From the NCBI RefSeq assembly GCF_035918235.1, contig NZ_CP109486.1, positions 496,001 to 560,000 of the forward strand: DNA of 64,000 nucleotides, given 5' to 3'. The notes below the pieces were generated by a model, which was given only the letters and a program-made list of their open reading frames with translations, was not told where the DNA came from and made no database searches. Within the stretch, counting starts at the first letter, position 1; each line of letters begins with the position of its first letter. The position numbers were made by a program, and so were the translations under genes. Shown here piece by piece: positions 1-8,858 of this stretch. Source of the DNA: Streptomyces sp. NBC_01445 (GTDB taxonomy: Bacteria; Actinomycetota; Actinomycetes; Streptomycetales; Streptomycetaceae).

Positions 1-580
1 GGGCGAGGCCCAGCAGGATGTTGAAGGCGCCGATGCCCCACAGGCCCCAGCGCCAGCCGTCGTCGACACCGGCCAGCTGGCCCTTGAGCGGGCCGATCAC
101 AGCGGTGACCAGTGAGACTGCGCCGTAGACCACGCCGACCGCGCGGCCTCGGGACGAGCCGCCGAAGAGGTCGCCGATGAGTTCGGTGATGATGGGGTTG
201 GCGGCCGCGTAGCCGGCTGCCAACACGGTGTAGAGGACGAGGAGTTGGGTGAAGTTCTGTGAGAAGCCCGCGGCCACGCCCCAGACGCCCCAGAGCCCGG
301 TGGCCACGACGAGGACGCTCTTGCGCGACCAGCGCTGCGCCGCCCACACCCAGAAGGGGCCGGTGAAGGCGCCCACGATCTTGGCCGCGGCGGTCAGTAT
401 CCCGAGGGCGCCCAGCGAGACGCCGAGGGACTGCCGGATCAGCGGGAAGAGGCTGCTGACCAGGCTCGCCTCGGTGCTGTCGACCAGCATCGTGCCACCG
501 AGCAGGGACAGCTGTCGCCAGCGCCCCTCGACCTGGACCTCGGCTTTGGGCGTGACGGGGCTCTGGCTAAGCTCAGGCAT
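1..580 (-). CDS. MFS transporter, N-terminal part (runs off the window)
   Basis: The reading frame starts at ATG 580-578 and stays open to base 1, giving about 193 residues. It has a short polar N-terminus and then several hydrophobic helices; an early helix carries a GPFWVWAAQRWSRKS-type loop, as in major facilitator permeases. It lies 113 bp downstream of the sulfatase on the same strand, so it probably belongs to the padR-sulfatase operon and moves a sulfated substrate or product. That substrate role is inference. The C-terminal half is outside the window. Confidence 0.8.
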   Translation of the reverse strand, partial: MPELSQSPVTPKAEVQVEGRWRQLSLLGGTMLVDSTEASLVSSLFPLIRQSLGVSLGALGILTAAAKIVGAFTGPFWVWAAQRWSRKSVLVVATGLWGVWGVAAGFSQNFTQLLVLYTVLAAGYAAANPIITELIGDLFGGSSRGRAVGVVYGAVSLVTAVIGPLKGQLAGVDDGWRWGLWGIGAFNILLGLA

Positions 581-693
581 CGCGCCTTCTCTTTTCTCTG
601 CGTTCTTCTTGGCGGGAGATCTGCGGGAGGGAGAGGGCAGTCGCCGGTGACGGGGCGGCAACCCCGTCACCGGCTCAAGTGGCTGCAAGGTGC

Positions 694-2457
694 TCAGAGT
701 TGAGCGAGCTCCTCGGCCACCAGGCGGAGGTTCGACGGCGGGAACAGCGCGCCCGCCATCGCGGCGACATCGATGAGCGGAGTCGCCCCGATCATCTGCA
801 GGAGCTCCGAGTCGGCGACGCCGGGCAGGTGCCTGCGCAGCACTTCGACGGCGACCGGGTCGGAGATCAGCGTCGCGAGGGGCGTGCGCAGCGAGAGACG
901 GCCCTCGGGGAAGTCCTGGGCGCGGGGCAGCGGTTGGGCGGCCCGTTCGGCCTGCTCGCGCTGGGCCCGTACCAGGAGGTGCTTCTCCGTGACCGGGCCG
1001 TGGGCGGGCAGACCGAGGCGTTCGTACTGGCTGGGCGGGGCGTCGCCCGCGCGCATCAGCTCCACCAGCAAGGCGGCCATGTGCAGTTCGGCGGCGTCGT
1101 CGACCAGCGGGGTGTGCTGCTCGGGGTCGGTCTCCAGGTCGAAGAGGAGCGTGCCGTGGTGGTACGGGTTGACGAGGGTGCGGCCCGGCACGCGCAGGGT
1201 GCGGATGTTCTTGGTGAAGTCGAAGGGCTCGGCCAGTTCCAGGTCGGCGAGTTCGGCGGGTGAGAAGCGGCCCCGCATGTGGGTCGGCATCAGGGTGTGT
1301 TCGTACAGGGGCGCGTTGTCGGGTGAGGCGGGCGCCCGCATGTAGACGTAGCGGCCGTCGGTGACGTTGACGTGTCCGCCGTGGATGCCGAACAGGCCCG
1401 CTTCGCGCACCGGGGTGTCCTCGGCGACCGGGAGCGGTGCGCCCTGCATGTCGCCGGGGCGGTCGACGTCGAAGAAATCGAGGAGGGTCGGCGCCACGTC
1501 CACGGTCTGCACGAGCGCCGAACGCCGTTCGCCCGCGACGCGGTTGCGCGGGTCCCAGGCGAACAGCGGCAGGTGGACCAGTTCGTTGAACCAGGGCTGG
1601 ACGCTCTTGCCCCACCAGCCCTTCTCGCCGAGCAGCAGCCCGTGGTCGGTGTTGACGATCAGCAGGGTGTCGTCCCACAGTTCCAGTTCGTCCATGGTGT
1701 CCAGGACCCGGCCCAGCGAGTGGTCGCACATCGACAGGAGCGCCCCGTACTCGAAGCGGGCGTGCTCCACCTGGCCGTCGGTCTCGACGACGCGCTTGTA
1801 GTCGGGCCAGTCGAAGTGCGGGCCTTGGTAGTCGTGCGGGTAGAGGTCCTTGTACTGCTGGTGGCTGAAGAACGGCTCGTGCGGGTCGAAGGTCTCGATC
1901 TGCACGAACCACCGGTCGGCATCCTTGTTCGTGCGGACGAAGTCGAGGCCCGCGTCGAAGGTGAGGGTCTGCGGGTGCCGGTCCTCCGTCGCCATGTGGG
2001 GGCGGTTGACCCAGTCCTGGCGGTAGGCGCCGAAGCGCATCCGCTTCAGGTCCTCGGGTATCTCGGGGTCGGCGACCTGCCCCTTCCACGGGTCGCCCTC
2101 CTGGCCGCGGAAGAACTCCCAGGTGTTGTAGCGGCCGTGGTAGGTGGCCCCGCCGTCCTCCCAGTAGTGCGGGTGGTCGCTGACGAGGTGGGTGTACACG
2201 CCGTTCTGCTTGAGGAGTTCGGGCATCGAGTCGTCGAACGGCTCAAGGGGGCCCCAACTGCGGTGCAGGAAGTTGTGCCGCCCCGTGTGGAGTTCGCGGC
2301 GGGCCGGCATGCAGGGCATCGAGCTCGCGTACGCGTTGTCGAAGGTGACGGCCTTCTCCGCGAGCCGCGCGAAGTTCGGAGCGTGGGTCCAGTCGCCTCC
2401 GTACGGCGGCAGCATGTGCCGGTTGAGGCTGTCGAACATCACCATGATCGCCCTCAT
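694..2457 (-). CDS. Type I sulfatase (formylglycine-dependent)
   Basis: The 587-residue protein has the sulfatase signature C49-M-P-A-R53 followed by an ELHTGRHNFL stretch; Cys49 is the residue that an FGE oxidises to formylglycine. Metal ligands are visible at D9 (MFDS) and in NTDHGLLLGEKGWWGK. No signal peptide is seen, so it is probably cytoplasmic. ATG 2457 was chosen because it overlaps the padR stop as ATGA (2454-2457), implying translational coupling; the longer in-frame extension merely overlaps padR. A maturase gene lies just across the divergent promoter. The substrate is unknown. Confidence 0.93.
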   Translation of the reverse strand: MRAIMVMFDSLNRHMLPPYGGDWTHAPNFARLAEKAVTFDNAYASSMPCMPARRELHTGRHNFLHRSWGPLEPFDDSMPELLKQNGVYTHLVSDHPHYWEDGGATYHGRYNTWEFFRGQEGDPWKGQVADPEIPEDLKRMRFGAYRQDWVNRPHMATEDRHPQTLTFDAGLDFVRTNKDADRWFVQIETFDPHEPFFSHQQYKDLYPHDYQGPHFDWPDYKRVVETDGQVEHARFEYGALLSMCDHSLGRVLDTMDELELWDDTLLIVNTDHGLLLGEKGWWGKSVQPWFNELVHLPLFAWDPRNRVAGERRSALVQTVDVAPTLLDFFDVDRPGDMQGAPLPVAEDTPVREAGLFGIHGGHVNVTDGRYVYMRAPASPDNAPLYEHTLMPTHMRGRFSPAELADLELAEPFDFTKNIRTLRVPGRTLVNPYHHGTLLFDLETDPEQHTPLVDDAAELHMAALLVELMRAGDAPPSQYERLGLPAHGPVTEKHLLVRAQREQAERAAQPLPRAQDFPEGRLSLRTPLATLISDPVAVEVLRRHLPGVADSELLQMIGATPLIDVAAMAGALFPPSNLRLVAEELAQL

Positions 2458-3023
2458 CGGACGGGCTTCCCTTCTGTCAGGTTGCGCAGGGTCCGCTCCA
2501 GCCAGGCGACCCAGCGGTCCATGGCGGCCGCGCCGAGCGTATGGAGAGCGTCGTGGACCTGCCGGTCGAGGTCCTGGTCGAGGCCGGGTGCCGGGTCCTC
2601 GTAGCGCAGAGTGCGGTCGCGGTCCCGGTTCTTGGCGATCTGCGCGCGGCGGTAATCGAGTTCGGTCCCGACGATCCGGATCGCGGCGTCCTTGTCGAGC
2701 GGCGCAGCTACGCTGAACCGCGCGAGGAAGTCGATCTCCTGGAAGCGGCTGGGCGGCTCGTAGGGCGAGCGCACCCATTCCATGAGGACCTCGCGCCCAG
2801 GCGGCGTGAGCCGGTACACCTTGGCGTCCGGGCGGCCTTCGCGCGCGTCGACCTCGTGCCGCACCCAGCCGTCGGCCTCCATCTGCCCGAGCTTGCGGTA
2901 GATCTGGCTGTGGTGGGCCCGCGCCCACAGGAACTGCCCCTCGGTCTCAAGCCACTTGCGCAGGTCGTACCCGCTGTAAGGGCGACGGGCCAGCAGGCCG
3001 AGCAGGACGTACTCGAACTTCAC
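2454..3023 (-). CDS. PadR-family transcriptional regulator
   Basis: The 189-residue protein begins KFEYVLLGLLARRPYSGYDL, the classic PadR winged-helix N-terminus, and continues with QIYRKLGQMEADGWV (recognition helix and wing) and a C-terminal helical dimerisation half (residues 95-189). GTG 3023 is preferred because GGGAG sits nine bases upstream; the upstream extension has no comparable site. It leads the sulfatase operon and faces the FGE gene. A 12-bp perfect palindrome in the shared intergenic region is its likely operator. Confidence 0.9.
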   Translation of the reverse strand: MKFEYVLLGLLARRPYSGYDLRKWLETEGQFLWARAHHSQIYRKLGQMEADGWVRHEVDAREGRPDAKVYRLTPPGREVLMEWVRSPYEPPSRFQEIDFLARFSVAAPLDKDAAIRIVGTELDYRRAQIAKNRDRDRTLRYEDPAPGLDQDLDRQVHDALHTLGAAAMDRWVAWLERTLRNLTEGKPVR

Positions 3024-3078
3024 GGACGTGGACTCCCTCAGTGCGGAAGCTGTGTGCGACGTTCTTCTATGTGCAGCT

Positions 3079-3090
3079 TCACCTAGGTGA
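3079..3090. promoter_or_regulatory. Palindromic operator between padR and the FGE gene
   Basis: TCACCTAGGTGA is a perfect 12-bp palindrome. It lies between a TATACT -10-like hexamer (3098-3103) and the expected -35 position of the FGE promoter, so a bound repressor would block it. Assignment to PadR rests on location only. Confidence 0.55.
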
Positions 3091-3121
3091 GAATTCATAT
3101 ACTCACGTCATGGAGACGTCA

Positions 3122-4036
3122 ATGGGATGTTGCGTACCGGAAACCCGGATCTGCTCCACAGGACCGCTGCCCGCGCCGGCCCATGTGCCGCCCTCGCATG
3201 ACCAAGTCACCCTCCCCGGGGGCGAGTTCCTGATGGGGGACGCCTTCGGTGAGGGCTACCCGGCGGACGGTGAACAGCCCGTGCACGCGGTACGCGTCGC
3301 CCCGTTCGCCATCGACGTCACCACGGTGACCGTGGCGACGTTCGAGGCGTTCGTCACCGACACCGCGTACGTGACCGTCGCCGAACGGGAAGGCAGCTCC
3401 GCCGTGTTCCACCTGGCGGCCGCCGCCGAGCGGGCGGACGTCCTCGGGGCAGACCCGGCTGCCCCCTGGTGGCTGGACGTACGGGGCGCCGACTGGCGCC
3501 ACCCCCACGGCCCGCTGTCCACCGCGGAGCCGCACCACCCAGGGGTGCACGTGGCGTGGGACGACGCCCTGGCGTACTGCGCCTGGGCTGGCCGCCGCCT
3601 GCCGACCGAGGCGGAGTGGGAGTACGCGGCCCGCGGCGGACTCGCGGGCCGCCGCTTCGCCTGGGGCGACGAACTCACCCCCGACGGACGGTGGTTGTGC
3701 AACCTCTGGCAAGGCCGCTTCCCGTATGCCAACACCGGTGCGGACGGCTGGCTGGCGACCGCACCGGTGCGCTCCTACCCGCCCAACGGCCTCGGCCTGT
3801 ACGAGGTCGCCGGGAACGTCTGGGAGTGGTGCGCGGACTGGTTCGCCTCCAACTACTACGCCCATTCCCCTGCCGCCGACCCTCGGGGGCCGCGGAGCGG
3901 CGAGCGCTGTGTCATGCGGGGCGGCTCCTACCTGTGCCACCACACCTACTGCCACCGCTACCGCGTGGCCGCACGCTCGGCCAACACGCCGGCGTCCAGC
4001 AGCGGGAACTGCGGCTTGCGCACGGTCGCCGGGTGA
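3122..4036 (+). CDS. Formylglycine-generating enzyme (sulfatase maturase)
   Basis: The 304-residue protein has the FGE-sulfatase fold signatures: LPGGEFLMGDAF near the N-terminus, RRLPTEAEWEYAARGG in the middle, GNVWEWCADWF, and the catalytic stretch GGSYLCHHTYCHRYR with both active-site cysteines (C272 and C277). Many family members lack these cysteines, so this one should be an active maturase that converts the sulfatase cysteine to formylglycine. ATG 3122 has GGAG six bases upstream; the alternative ATG 3110 lacks a good site. It is transcribed divergently from the padR-sulfatase operon and ends 16 bp from the convergent GH3 gene. Confidence 0.93.
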   Translation: MGCCVPETRICSTGPLPAPAHVPPSHDQVTLPGGEFLMGDAFGEGYPADGEQPVHAVRVAPFAIDVTTVTVATFEAFVTDTAYVTVAEREGSSAVFHLAAAAERADVLGADPAAPWWLDVRGADWRHPHGPLSTAEPHHPGVHVAWDDALAYCAWAGRRLPTEAEWEYAARGGLAGRRFAWGDELTPDGRWLCNLWQGRFPYANTGADGWLATAPVRSYPPNGLGLYEVAGNVWEWCADWFASNYYAHSPAADPRGPRSGERCVMRGGSYLCHHTYCHRYRVAARSANTPASSSGNCGLRTVAG

Positions 4037-4052
4037 GGGGTGACGTCGGGGG

Positions 4053-6359
4053 TCAGGATGCCTCCTCCCTCCCGGTGCCCGCGGCCGACCGCACCGTCTC
4101 GACCAGTTCCTGTACGTCGTCGAAGCTCAGGGGAACGATCGGGAGCCCGGCGAGCTGACTCAGGCGCATGTTGGCCACCATCCGCTGGCGGGAGCTTCCC
4201 TCCTGGGGGTAGGCGTCGCCCATGGACTTCTGGACCCGGCTGAGCAGTGCGGTGATGGCCGGGCCGCCCACGGGGTGGGCGAGCCATACCTCGACGGTCG
4301 AGTCGGCGTCCGGCTGGTCGGCGTAGGCGTCGCCGTCGACCGGGACCGTAGTGGTCAGCCTGATGTCGCGGCTGGAAGCCCCGACATCGATACGGTGGTC
4401 GGCGTCCTCGACGAGCCAGGTATCGGCTGCGATGTTGAAATAGGCGAGGTCGGCGCGGGCGATGCGGACGGTAACGTTCTGGGTCTCGCCGGGCGTGAGG
4501 CGCACGGCGGCGAATCCCTTCAGCTCCCGTACGGGGCGCCGGGCCCGCGTGCCCAGCGCGGCCACGTACACCTGGACGACCTCGTGACCGGCCCGCTCCC
4601 CGGCGTTGGTGACCGCCACGGTGACGTCGAGCCCGCCCGCGTCCGAGGCCACCCGCAGGTCCGCGTAGTCGAAGGTGGTGTACGACAGGCCGTGCCCGAA
4701 GGGGAAGGAGACCGCCATGTCCCGGGCGTCGTAATGGCGATAGCCGACGAACAGGCCCTCGCTGTACGTGACATGACCGTTCTCACCGGGCCAGGCCAGG
4801 TACGCCGGGGTGTCGACGAGCCGCAGCGGGATCGTCTCCGCGAGGCGACCCGACGGGTTCGCCCTGCCGAACAGGAGGTCGGCGGTGGCCGAGCCACCGG
4901 CCTGGCCGGACAGCCAGCCTTCCAGGACGGCCGGTACGTCGTCGATCCAGCCGGCCAGCCGGACCACGCCACCGTTGGAGAGGACCACGACGGCGTTCGG
5001 GTTGACCGCGATGACGGCGGAGAGCAACCGGGTCTGCTCCTCAGGGAGTTCGATGTGTTCGCGGTCGTAGCCCTCGGACTCGAAACTCGGCGGCAGACCG
5101 AGGAACAGCACGACCACGTCCGCACTCTCGGCCGCGCGGACAGCCTCCTCGTGCAGCGCTGCCGCATCGGCGTCCGGAGCATCGACGGGGAAGCCGGGAG
5201 CGAAGGTGACGTGCGCCGTGGGCGCGGCCTCAGTGATCGAGGTCAGTGCGGAGTCCAGCCGGGTCGGGGTCACGCGCGAGCTGCCCTCGCCCTGGTAGCG
5301 GGGAGTACGCGCGAACTCACCGATGACCGCGATGTGTTGGGGTGCGGCGGGGTCCAGCGGGAGGAGCGCGCCGTCGTTCTTGAGCAGTACCGCCCCGCGC
5401 GTGGCGACCTCGCGGGCCAGGTCGTGGTGGGCGGCCGGGTCGAAGTCGGCACCGGGGCGCGCGTGCTCGGCCGCCTTGCGGGCGAGTGCCACGACCCGCG
5501 CGGCACTGCGGTCCAGTGCCTCCTCGGAGAGTTCCCCGGATTCCACGGCCGCGACGGCTCGGGCAGGGCCGGCACCGGACGAGGACGGCATCTCCAGATC
5601 AAGCCCGGCGGCAAGAGCCCGCGCCCGGTCGACCACGGCGCCCCAGTCGGAGACGACCACGCCGTCGTATCCCCACTCGCCGCGCAGCACGTCCGTCAGA
5701 AGCCAGGGGTTCTGCGACGCGTGCACGCCGTTGACCCGGTTGTAGGCGCACATGACCGTCCAGGGCCGGGCCTCGGTCGCCACGCGGTGGAAGGCCGGAA
5801 GATAGATCTCGCGCAAGGTCCGTACGTCGATGTCCGCACTCACCGACATACGGCCGGTCTCCTGGTTGTTCGCGGCGAAGTGCTTGACCGAGGCCCCCAC
5901 ACCCTGCGCCTGCAGGCCCTTGACCCAAGCCACCCCCAACACCCCACTGAGCAGCGGGTCTTCGGAGAGGTACTCGAAGTTGCGACCGCACAGCGGGCTG
6001 CGCTTGATGTTGACGCCGGGGCCGAGAAGCACGTGCACGCCGTGCGCGAGGCACTCGCGGGCCAGGGCGTCGCCGACCCGCCCCGCGAGGTCGGCGTCCC
6101 AGGTGCTCGCCAGGGTGACGGCGGGCGGGAAGCAGGTGGCCGGAGCGCTGCCGTTGATGCCCAGGTGGTCGGCGTGGGTGTCGTTCTGCAGCCGCAGCCC
6201 GTGGGGGCCGTCCGAGAGGCGGACCGCCGGGATCCCTGCGTCGGGGATCCCCGTGGTGTGCCACCAGCCCGCGCCGGTGGTCAGGTCGGCCTTCTCGGCG
6301 AGGCTCAGCCGGGCCACCGTCTCGCCGGGCGTCTGCGTCGACTGGTTCGGGTTGTTCAT
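4053..6359 (-). CDS. GH3 family beta-glucosidase/exo-glycosidase
   Basis: The 768-residue protein has GH3 N-terminal motifs RLSDGPHGLR (47-56), GPGVNIKRSPLCGRNFEYLSE, KHFAANNQE (159-167) and the nucleophile motif VVVSDWG (Asp238). A C-terminal (alpha/beta)6 sandwich and a fibronectin III-like domain (AGHEVVQVYV and following) complete the beta-glucosidase layout. No signal peptide is visible, so it should act on sugars brought in by the permease encoded 64 bp upstream on the same strand. Sugar specificity cannot be read from the sequence. Confidence 0.93.
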   Translation of the reverse strand: MNNPNQSTQTPGETVARLSLAEKADLTTGAGWWHTTGIPDAGIPAVRLSDGPHGLRLQNDTHADHLGINGSAPATCFPPAVTLASTWDADLAGRVGDALARECLAHGVHVLLGPGVNIKRSPLCGRNFEYLSEDPLLSGVLGVAWVKGLQAQGVGASVKHFAANNQETGRMSVSADIDVRTLREIYLPAFHRVATEARPWTVMCAYNRVNGVHASQNPWLLTDVLRGEWGYDGVVVSDWGAVVDRARALAAGLDLEMPSSSGAGPARAVAAVESGELSEEALDRSAARVVALARKAAEHARPGADFDPAAHHDLAREVATRGAVLLKNDGALLPLDPAAPQHIAVIGEFARTPRYQGEGSSRVTPTRLDSALTSITEAAPTAHVTFAPGFPVDAPDADAAALHEEAVRAAESADVVVLFLGLPPSFESEGYDREHIELPEEQTRLLSAVIAVNPNAVVVLSNGGVVRLAGWIDDVPAVLEGWLSGQAGGSATADLLFGRANPSGRLAETIPLRLVDTPAYLAWPGENGHVTYSEGLFVGYRHYDARDMAVSFPFGHGLSYTTFDYADLRVASDAGGLDVTVAVTNAGERAGHEVVQVYVAALGTRARRPVRELKGFAAVRLTPGETQNVTVRIARADLAYFNIAADTWLVEDADHRIDVGASSRDIRLTTTVPVDGDAYADQPDADSTVEVWLAHPVGGPAITALLSRVQKSMGDAYPQEGSSRQRMVANMRLSQLAGLPIVPLSFDDVQELVETVRSAAGTGREEAS

Positions 6360-6423
6360 GCCTTCTCCTTGGAGGGTGGTGCGGGTTGATGTGCGGCGCG
6401 GAGGGTGCGGTGGTCGGCTGCGG

Positions 6424-7713
6424 TCATCGGACTCCCTTCACGCGCAGGACCGCCACCGCGCCGAGCAGCGCGAAGACCAGGGCGAGGGGGAAGAGCGTCC
6501 GGTACCCGCCGAGCCAGAGGACGACGGCTCCGGCGATGGCGGGCGCGAGGACCTGCGGCAGGGTGGCCGCGACGTTCACGACGCCGAGGTCGCGGGCGAA
6601 GGACCGCTCGGAGGGCAGCACTTGGGAGATGAGGGCCGTGTCCACGCCCTGGAAGCAGCCGAAGCCGATGCCCACCAGGAAGGCCATCGCGGTCATGCCG
6701 GTCAGGGTGGGGACGGCGAACGGGATGAGCATGGCGCAGCCGATGAGGGCCGCCGAGGCGACGACGAACACCTTCCGCCTGCCGAGCCGGTCCGAGAGAG
6801 GGCCAGTGATCACGGCGGCCGGGAGCAGGCCCGCGACGGCGGTCAGTGCCAGGGCGGGTACATGGTCGATCGCCTCGTCGTGCAGGCCGATGTAGTCCTG
6901 GAGGATGTAGAGCTTGTACCCGAAGACCAGGAAGTACGACAGGTTCGTGCACAGCCTGCTGAGGAACACCCAGAAGAAGTCGGGGTACTTACGCGGGTTC
7001 GGCAACAGCCCTGCCAGGAACTCACGGACCCGAAAGGGCTCCTGGGGCGCGTCCCGGCTCGGGCGGTCCGGGTTGAGGATCACGAAGACGACCGCCAGGG
7101 CCGTCGCGAGCGCGGCGAGTACCACGTATGCCGTGGTGATCCGATCCTCGAAGACGGCGGCGAAGATCTGGCCGAGGAGCGAGCCGCACATGGAGCCGAG
7201 GCCGGTGACGGTGGAGAACAGGCCACGCCTCTCCGGTGGCACCCGGTCGGGCATGACGGCCGAGAGCGGGCCCACCGCGAAGTTGTAGCCGATCTGCACC
7301 AGGCACCAGAGGGCCAGCAACGCCGGTACGGAGTACGCGAACGCCATGCCGATCAGGGCCAGGCCACCGGTCGTCACACCGGCCACGATCCAGGGCCCAC
7401 GCCTGCCGAAACGGCTGCGGGTCCGGTCCGACACGGCTCCCGCGACGGGCTGGGCGACCATCGCGAGGAGCGCGCCCACCGTGGTGACGACCGCGAGCGT
7501 GCCCACCTTCGCGTCCTCGCCGACCGTGCGCTGGACCTGGAGTGCCAGCAGGGTGCCGGGGACAGCTCCCCATACGAGGGCGACGCCGAGGTTGGCGGGG
7601 CCGATGCATGCCATGAGGCGGCGCAGCGCCCGGCCGTCGACCGGTGAGGCCGCTCCCGCCGGATCGGCAGGGAGCAGGGAGGGGGCTCGGAACTCCCCAG
7701 GGGGTCTCGCCAT
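6424..7713 (-). CDS. MFS sugar permease
   Basis: About 429 residues with roughly twelve hydrophobic segments. The loop AVSDRTRSRFGRRGPW after helix 2 and GPLSDRLGRRK in the second half are the repeated cytoplasmic motifs of the glycoside/sugar MFS group. ATG 7713 has AAGG five bases upstream and is preferred over the longer frame from 7752, which would cover the operator. It is the first gene of a permease-GH3 operon and diverges from a TetR gene, so it probably imports the glycoside that the GH3 enzyme cleaves. Confidence 0.88.
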   Translation of the reverse strand: MARPPGEFRAPSLLPADPAGAASPVDGRALRRLMACIGPANLGVALVWGAVPGTLLALQVQRTVGEDAKVGTLAVVTTVGALLAMVAQPVAGAVSDRTRSRFGRRGPWIVAGVTTGGLALIGMAFAYSVPALLALWCLVQIGYNFAVGPLSAVMPDRVPPERRGLFSTVTGLGSMCGSLLGQIFAAVFEDRITTAYVVLAALATALAVVFVILNPDRPSRDAPQEPFRVREFLAGLLPNPRKYPDFFWVFLSRLCTNLSYFLVFGYKLYILQDYIGLHDEAIDHVPALALTAVAGLLPAAVITGPLSDRLGRRKVFVVASAALIGCAMLIPFAVPTLTGMTAMAFLVGIGFGCFQGVDTALISQVLPSERSFARDLGVVNVAATLPQVLAPAIAGAVVLWLGGYRTLFPLALVFALLGAVAVLRVKGVR

Positions 7714-7753
7714 CGGGACCTTCTTTCGGTGGGCCGCACCTGCGACTGGCACG

Positions 7754-7774
7754 AAACAGTACGGCGTACTGTTT
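7754..7774. promoter_or_regulatory. TetR-type operator upstream of the permease-GH3 operon
   Basis: AAACAGTAC-GGC-GTACTGTTT has perfect 9-base arms around a 3-base centre. It sits between the permease start and the divergent TetR gene, the usual place for TetR autoregulation and control of the neighbouring operon. Confidence 0.75.
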
Positions 7775-7825
7775 TTACTGACAAGGCTTTGCGCAGGCGC
7801 GATGGCGGCCGAATAGGGTGGGCGC

Positions 7826-8440
7826 GTGACAGTCAGAAACTCCTACCCCAAGGGGGTCGCCAAGCGGGAGGAGATCCTCAAGGTCACCCTTGAGATCTTC
7901 GGCCGCGAGGGCGAGCGGAACACCACCCTGCGGATGGTCGCCAAGGAGAGTCACATCAGCCTGACCGGGCTGATGCACTACTTCGAATCCAAGGACCACC
8001 TGCTCACCGAGGTCCTGCGCGCCAACGACCGTGCGGCCGAGGCGCGCTTCCGCGACCTGGACGTCGCGCGCGATCCAGGCGAATTCCTGGCCAAGGCCCT
8101 GACGGCGAACGCTGCCAACTCCGCCCGCGTACGCCTCTACGTCACTCTTGCCGCGGCCTCGACCGACCCCGCACACCCGGCCCACACGTACTTCAGGGAA
8201 CGCTTCGCCCTGCTGCGCACCACGATCGCCGAGCACCTCACGACCGAGCAGCGGGCCGGCCGAGCGAGCCCCGGGCTCGACCCGCACTTCACCGCCTCAG
8301 CCCTCGTCGCGGCGACCGACGGCATCCAACTCCAGTGGCTGAGCGACCCCGACATCGACATGGCGGACCACGTCCGCGGGGTCTGGCGAATGCTCACCGC
8401 GATGCCCGGCTCGGCGGACGCCGCCGCATCACGCGGGTAG
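7826..8440 (+). CDS. TetR-family transcriptional regulator
   Basis: The 204-residue protein has the TetR helix-turn-helix at residues 13-59 (KREEILKVTLEIFGREGERNT, then HISLTGLMHYFESKDHLL). The C-terminal ligand domain resembles the group with an ALVAATDGIQLQWL helix. The start is GTG 7826 with a weak upstream GGGTGGG. Because of the divergent layout and the 21-bp palindrome it most likely represses the sugar permease-GH3 operon, released by a glycoside or sugar (inference). Confidence 0.9.
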   Translation: MTVRNSYPKGVAKREEILKVTLEIFGREGERNTTLRMVAKESHISLTGLMHYFESKDHLLTEVLRANDRAAEARFRDLDVARDPGEFLAKALTANAANSARVRLYVTLAAASTDPAHPAHTYFRERFALLRTTIAEHLTTEQRAGRASPGLDPHFTASALVAATDGIQLQWLSDPDIDMADHVRGVWRMLTAMPGSADAAASRG

Positions 8441-8444
8441 CGCC

Positions 8445-8564
8445 TCAGACAGGATCGGCCACCTCGTGGCCCGTGACCGCTCGGGCGTAGGCGCGCAGGG
8501 CGGTGATCACTTCAGTGCGGGTGCGGCGGCCGGCGAGGACCTCCATCAGGTAGCCCGCGGAGCA
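8445..8564 (-). pseudogene. C-terminal fragment of an unrecognised protein
   Basis: The frame ends in GYLMEVLAGRRTRTEVIT and then ALRAYARAVTGHEVADPV, which reads like a genuine alpha-helical protein C-terminus. Upstream of about 8564 the frame loses coding character because it runs antisense through a transposition-gene fragment. I do not recognise the family; it is a truncated relic joined to the next feature. Confidence 0.35.
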
Positions 8565-8786
8565 ACCCCGGACGTCGAAGCCCACCTCCGCCATAAGATC
8601 GTGAAGCTCAAAGAGACGATCTCCAACAAGTACAACGAACTGAATCGGCTGCGAGCCGACGTCCCCGCGCTCGTCCGAGTCATCAATCAGCTCACGCTCG
8701 AGAATCAAGAACTCCGCAACGCACTCACCAGGCCCCACCCGAACGTCGTCCCCATCCAGCGGAAACGACTCCCCCCGGACGAGTGA
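8562..8786 (+). pseudogene. C-terminal coiled-coil fragment of a Tn554/TnpC-like (DUF6262-type) protein
   Basis: The residues HKIVKLKETISNKYNELNRL and the following QLTLENQELRNAL form a leucine-heptad coiled coil typical of the small third protein of Tn554-like transposons. No N-terminal domain or start codon of its own is present; the frame simply opens inside unrelated sequence. It appears to be the scar of a deleted transposon. Confidence 0.5.
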
Positions 8787-8858
8787 CGGCGCGCCTCACC
8801 CTCGGCTGCGCAATCAGCTACTGGCGACGCCTCAAAGAAGCAGTACTGACCTGAGTCC

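Noticed and set aside
694..2604. Long plus-strand open frames opposite the sulfatase
   Set aside because: They are antisense shadows of a high-GC gene, with no motif or ribosome site; the minus-strand frame has the full sulfatase signature.
4275..7647. 704- and 605-residue plus-strand frames over the GH3 and permease genes
   Set aside because: Composition is Arg/Gly/Asp-rich noise mirrored from the real minus-strand genes.
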